A stretch of DNA of 23,580 nt from Pseudomonadota bacterium (GTDB taxonomy: Bacteria > Pseudomonadota > Alphaproteobacteria > Rhizobiales > Methylopilaceae), in assembly GCA_023430145.1 (NCBI GenBank), contig JAEZCD010000129.1, forward strand, positions 1-23,580. The letters are read 5' to 3'. Of this stretch, positions 21,641 to 23,580 are shown in pieces. Position 1 is the stretch's first letter. Every line of letters starts with the position of its first letter. The notes below the pieces were generated by a model. It was not told the DNA's origin. It did not search any database and worked only from the letters and a program-made list of their open reading frames with translations. The position numbers and the translations under genes were made by a program.

Positions 21641-22924
21641 TCACTTCCACCGCGGCAGCGCGTCGCGGCCGGCATAGCGCGCCTGCGGGCCGAGCTGCTC
21701 CTCGATGCGCAGGAGCTGGTTGTACTTCGCCGTGCGGTCCGAGCGCGACAGGGAGCCGGTCTTGATCTGCCCGCAGCCGGTCGCGACCGCGAGATCGGCG
21801 ATGGTGGAATCCTCCGTCTCGCCCGATCTGTGCGACATCACGCAGCGGAAGGCCGACATGTGCGCGAGATTGACCGCGTCGAGCGTCTCCGACAGCGAGC
21901 CGATCTGGTTCACCTTGATCAGGATCGCATTGCCGATGCTCTCGCGAACGCCGCGGCCGAGCCGCTCGACATTGGTGACGAACAGATCGTCGCCGACGAG
22001 CTGCACGCGATCGCCGATGCGCTCGGTGAGAAGCTTCCAGCCCTCCCAGTCGTCCTCCGACATGGGGTCCTCGATCGAGGCGATCGGGTACTTTCCGCAC
22101 AGCTCGACGAGGTACTCGGCGAGCGCCGCCGAGGAGAGCACGCGGCCCTCGCCCTCCAGGTGATAGGCGCCGTCACGGAAGAACTCGGTGGAGGCGCAGT
22201 CGAGGGCGATCAGCACGTCGTCCACCGGCCGGTAGCCGGCGGCCTCGATCGAGGCCATCAGGAAGCCGAGCGCCTCGTCGGGCGAGCCGAGGTCGGGGGC
22301 AAAGCCGCCCTCGTCGCCGACATTGGTGTTGTGGCCGGCCGCCTTAAGCTTGCCGCGCAGGGTGTGGAAGATCTCGGCGCCCATGCGCAGCCCGTCTGCG
22401 AAGGTGCGGGCGCCGACCGGCATGATCATGAATTCCTGGAAGTCGATCGGGTTGTCGGCGTGCACGCCGCCATTGACGATGTTCATCATCGGCACCGGCA
22501 GCGCGTTGGCGGCGACGCCGCCGACATAGCGATAGAGCGGCAGGCCGCAACTCTCGGCCGAGGCTTTGGCGCAGGCGAGCGAGACGCCGAGGATGGCGTT
22601 GGCGCCGAGCCGGGCCTTGTTCCTGGTCCCGTCGAGGGCGATCAGGGTCGCGTCGATCTTCGCCTGGTCCTCGGCGTCGAGGCCGCCGAGGGCGTCGAAG
22701 ATCTCGCCGTTTACCGCGTCGATCGCCTTCTGCACGCCTTTGCCGAGGAAGCGGGACTTGTCGCCGTCGCGCAGCTCCACCGCCTCGTAGGCGCCGGTCG
22801 AGGCGCCGGACGGCACCGCAGCGCGGCCGAGCGAGCCGTCCTCGAGCAGCACGTCGACCTCGACCGTCGGGTTGCCGCGACTGTCCAGAATCTGCCGGCC
22901 GATGATGTCGACGATCGCGGTCAT
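21641..22924 (-). CDS. eno: Enolase (phosphopyruvate hydratase)
   Basis: Enolase interconverts 2-phosphoglycerate and phosphoenolpyruvate and in many bacteria is also part of the RNA degradosome. The 427 residues are standard: IIGRQILDSRGNPTVEVDVL at the N-terminus, GAILGVSLACAKA-type helix, NVGDEGGFAPDLGSPDEALG (catalytic Glu region), SIEDPMSEDDWEGW (metal Asp/Glu), ILIKVNQIGSLSETLDAV (catalytic Lys) and MSHRSGETEDSTIADLAVAT. A GGGGGAAGG ribosome site precedes the ATG. It is divergent from queF, with 103 bases between. The element at 21512 lies 49 bases beyond its stop. Confidence 0.97.
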   Translation of the reverse strand: MTAIVDIIGRQILDSRGNPTVEVDVLLEDGSLGRAAVPSGASTGAYEAVELRDGDKSRFLGKGVQKAIDAVNGEIFDALGGLDAEDQAKIDATLIALDGTRNKARLGANAILGVSLACAKASAESCGLPLYRYVGGVAANALPVPMMNIVNGGVHADNPIDFQEFMIMPVGARTFADGLRMGAEIFHTLRGKLKAAGHNTNVGDEGGFAPDLGSPDEALGFLMASIEAAGYRPVDDVLIALDCASTEFFRDGAYHLEGEGRVLSSAALAEYLVELCGKYPIASIEDPMSEDDWEGWKLLTERIGDRVQLVGDDLFVTNVERLGRGVRESIGNAILIKVNQIGSLSETLDAVNLAHMSAFRCVMSHRSGETEDSTIADLAVATGCGQIKTGSLSRSDRTAKYNQLLRIEEQLGPQARYAGRDALPRWK

Positions 22925-22946
22925 GCCTTCCCCCTGTCGTGCACGC

Positions 22947-22973
22947 GCCGGAGTTTTAGTTTATGCCTCCGGC
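22947..22973. promoter_or_regulatory. Dyad with AT-rich centre between eno and queF
   Basis: GCCGGAG and CTCCGGC form a perfect 7-bp inverted repeat around an AT-rich 13-base centre (TTTTAGTTTATGC). This is the only AT-rich spot in the 103-base divergent region, so it probably carries promoter elements for one or both genes. The dyad might be an operator or a leader hairpin. It does not fit the preQ1 riboswitch classes I know. Confidence 0.3.
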
Positions 22974-23027
22974 AACGGCAAAGCCTCCCGCTCGGCTGCG
23001 CCACCAAGCCACACAGGATGGAGAACG

Positions 23028-23477
23028 ATGGAGCACGCAACGCTCGTGCTCGGCCGCAATGTCGTCGCGCCGGCCAGTCCGGACGAGGCGGTGCTCGACC
23101 GGGTGCCGAACCCGCAGGCCGATACGCTTTTCGTCGCCCGCTTCACGGCGCCGGAATTCACCTCGCTCTGCCCGGTCACCGCGCAGCCCGATTTCGCCAC
23201 CCTCGTCATCGACTACGTGCCGGGATCGTGGCTGCTCGAGTCGAAGTCGCTGAAGCTCTATCTCGGCGCCTTCCGCAATCACGGCGCCTTCCACGAGGAT
23301 TGCACGGTGGCGATCGGCCGGCGCATCGCCGCCACGATCGAGCCGAAATGGCTGCGCATCGCCGGCTACTGGTATCCGCGCGGCGGCATGCCGATCGACG
23401 TCTTCTGGCAGACAGGGCCGATGCCGGAGGGCCTCTTCCTGCCGGACCACGGCGTCCCGCTCTATCGCGGGCGCTGA
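23028..23477 (+). CDS. queF: NADPH-dependent 7-cyano-7-deazaguanine reductase QueF
   Basis: QueF reduces the nitrile of preQ0 to the amine preQ1 in the pathway to the modified tRNA base queuosine. At 149 residues it is the short, single-domain form. The catalytic Cys48 is in FTSLCPVTAQPDF, with Asp55 as the proton donor. The QueF signature ESKSLKLY lies at 71-78, followed by AFRNHGAFHEDC. The ATG is placed by a GGATGGAG site just upstream and by the family N-terminus; an upstream extension to 22872 is unsupported. No other queuosine gene (queC, queD, queE) is in the window. It is convergent with a membrane-protein gene whose stop lies 3 bases beyond. Confidence 0.95.
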   Translation: MEHATLVLGRNVVAPASPDEAVLDRVPNPQADTLFVARFTAPEFTSLCPVTAQPDFATLVIDYVPGSWLLESKSLKLYLGAFRNHGAFHEDCTVAIGRRIAATIEPKWLRIAGYWYPRGGMPIDVFWQTGPMPEGLFLPDHGVPLYRGR

Positions 23478-23480
23478 GTT

Positions 23481-23580
23481 TCAGGCGCGCCGGATGGCGT
23501 AGGCGGCCGTCGCTCCGAGGCCGGCGAGCAGCACGCCGGCCGTCGCCGCCGCGCCCGGCAGGCCGACAGCCGCGGCGAAC
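23481..23580 (-). CDS. C-terminal end of a membrane protein (partial)
   Basis: The minus-strand frame ending at a TGA (23481-23483) reads AAVGLPGAAATAGVLLAGLG, then ATAAYAIRRA, and stays open to the window edge. The Ala/Gly/Leu-rich stretch of about 25 residues with a short basic tail looks like the last transmembrane helix and cytosolic end of a permease, for example an MFS transporter. With only 32 residues visible the family cannot be decided. It is convergent with queF. Confidence 0.5.
   Translation of the reverse strand, partial: FAAAVGLPGAAATAGVLLAGLGATAAYAIRRA

Noticed and set aside
22925..23027. preQ1 riboswitch upstream of queF
   Set aside because: A hairpin exists, but the A-rich tail and conserved loop residues of the preQ1 classes are not seen.

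Overview
The window is about 23.6 kb of very GC-rich DNA that looks like the chromosome of an alphaproteobacterium of the order Hyphomicrobiales (Rhizobiales). The basis is the gene set and its order: ftsB, then pdhA, pdhB (with an N-terminal lipoyl domain), a DUF5076 gene and pdhC near eno; glnB-glnA; a lipoprotein-type RlpA; and a DUF6665 gene. Most of the sequence is housekeeping. Long antisense ORFs occur everywhere because of the GC content, and nearly all of them are shadows.

Layout. 1-864: a minus-strand rlpA that runs off the left edge. Its first ~130-185 bases instead read, on the plus strand, as a ClpC N-terminal repeat of the kind seen in planctomycetes, so the left end may be a chimeric join. 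1054-3344 (minus): a secreted histidine-phosphatase-fold protein and gatB. 3638-4840 (plus): an exported sulfatase. 5199-7002 (plus): glnB-glnA behind a candidate sigma-54 promoter and ending at a strong intrinsic terminator. 6990-8620 (minus): a two-gene unit made of a small Arg/Ser/Asn-repeat protein with a Tat-like N-terminus, followed by a fusion of an HprK-like kinase and a PqqD-like domain. 8808-9224 (plus): a DUF6665 gene. 9281-9997 (minus): an exported protein of unknown function. 10173-12560 (plus): a phosphoglycolate-phosphatase-like HAD protein and dhaK-dhaL. 12571-13802 (minus): an overlapping pair, a nucleoside 2-deoxyribosyltransferase-like protein and a GNAT acetyltransferase. 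14100-19466 (minus): ftsB, pdhA, pdhB, DUF5076, an inserted Uma2-family gene and pdhC. 19608-22924 (minus): a K+/H+ antiporter and enolase. 23028-23477 (plus): queF. The window ends in the 3' end of a minus-strand membrane protein.

How the genes work together. Enolase and the pyruvate dehydrogenase genes link lower glycolysis to acetyl-CoA. GlnB and GlnA form the PII/glutamine synthetase nitrogen module. DhaK and DhaL form a split dihydroxyacetone-type kinase with no DhaM in view. The part most likely to be undescribed is 6990-8620. A kinase of the family that includes HPr kinase and the lasso-peptide precursor kinases is fused to a PqqD-like peptide-binding domain. It lies directly downstream of a secretable small protein whose C-terminal half has 12 serines embedded in arginine repeats. 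I infer an enzyme/substrate pair that phosphorylates or otherwise modifies an RS-repeat peptide; this is untested.

Other points of note: two long intergenic inverted-repeat elements (13938-14033 and 21512-21592), an Asn in place of the usual Asp in the E2 active-site motif, and a palindromic site upstream of the candidate pdhA promoter. I saw no rRNA, tRNA, CRISPR array or insertion sequence.
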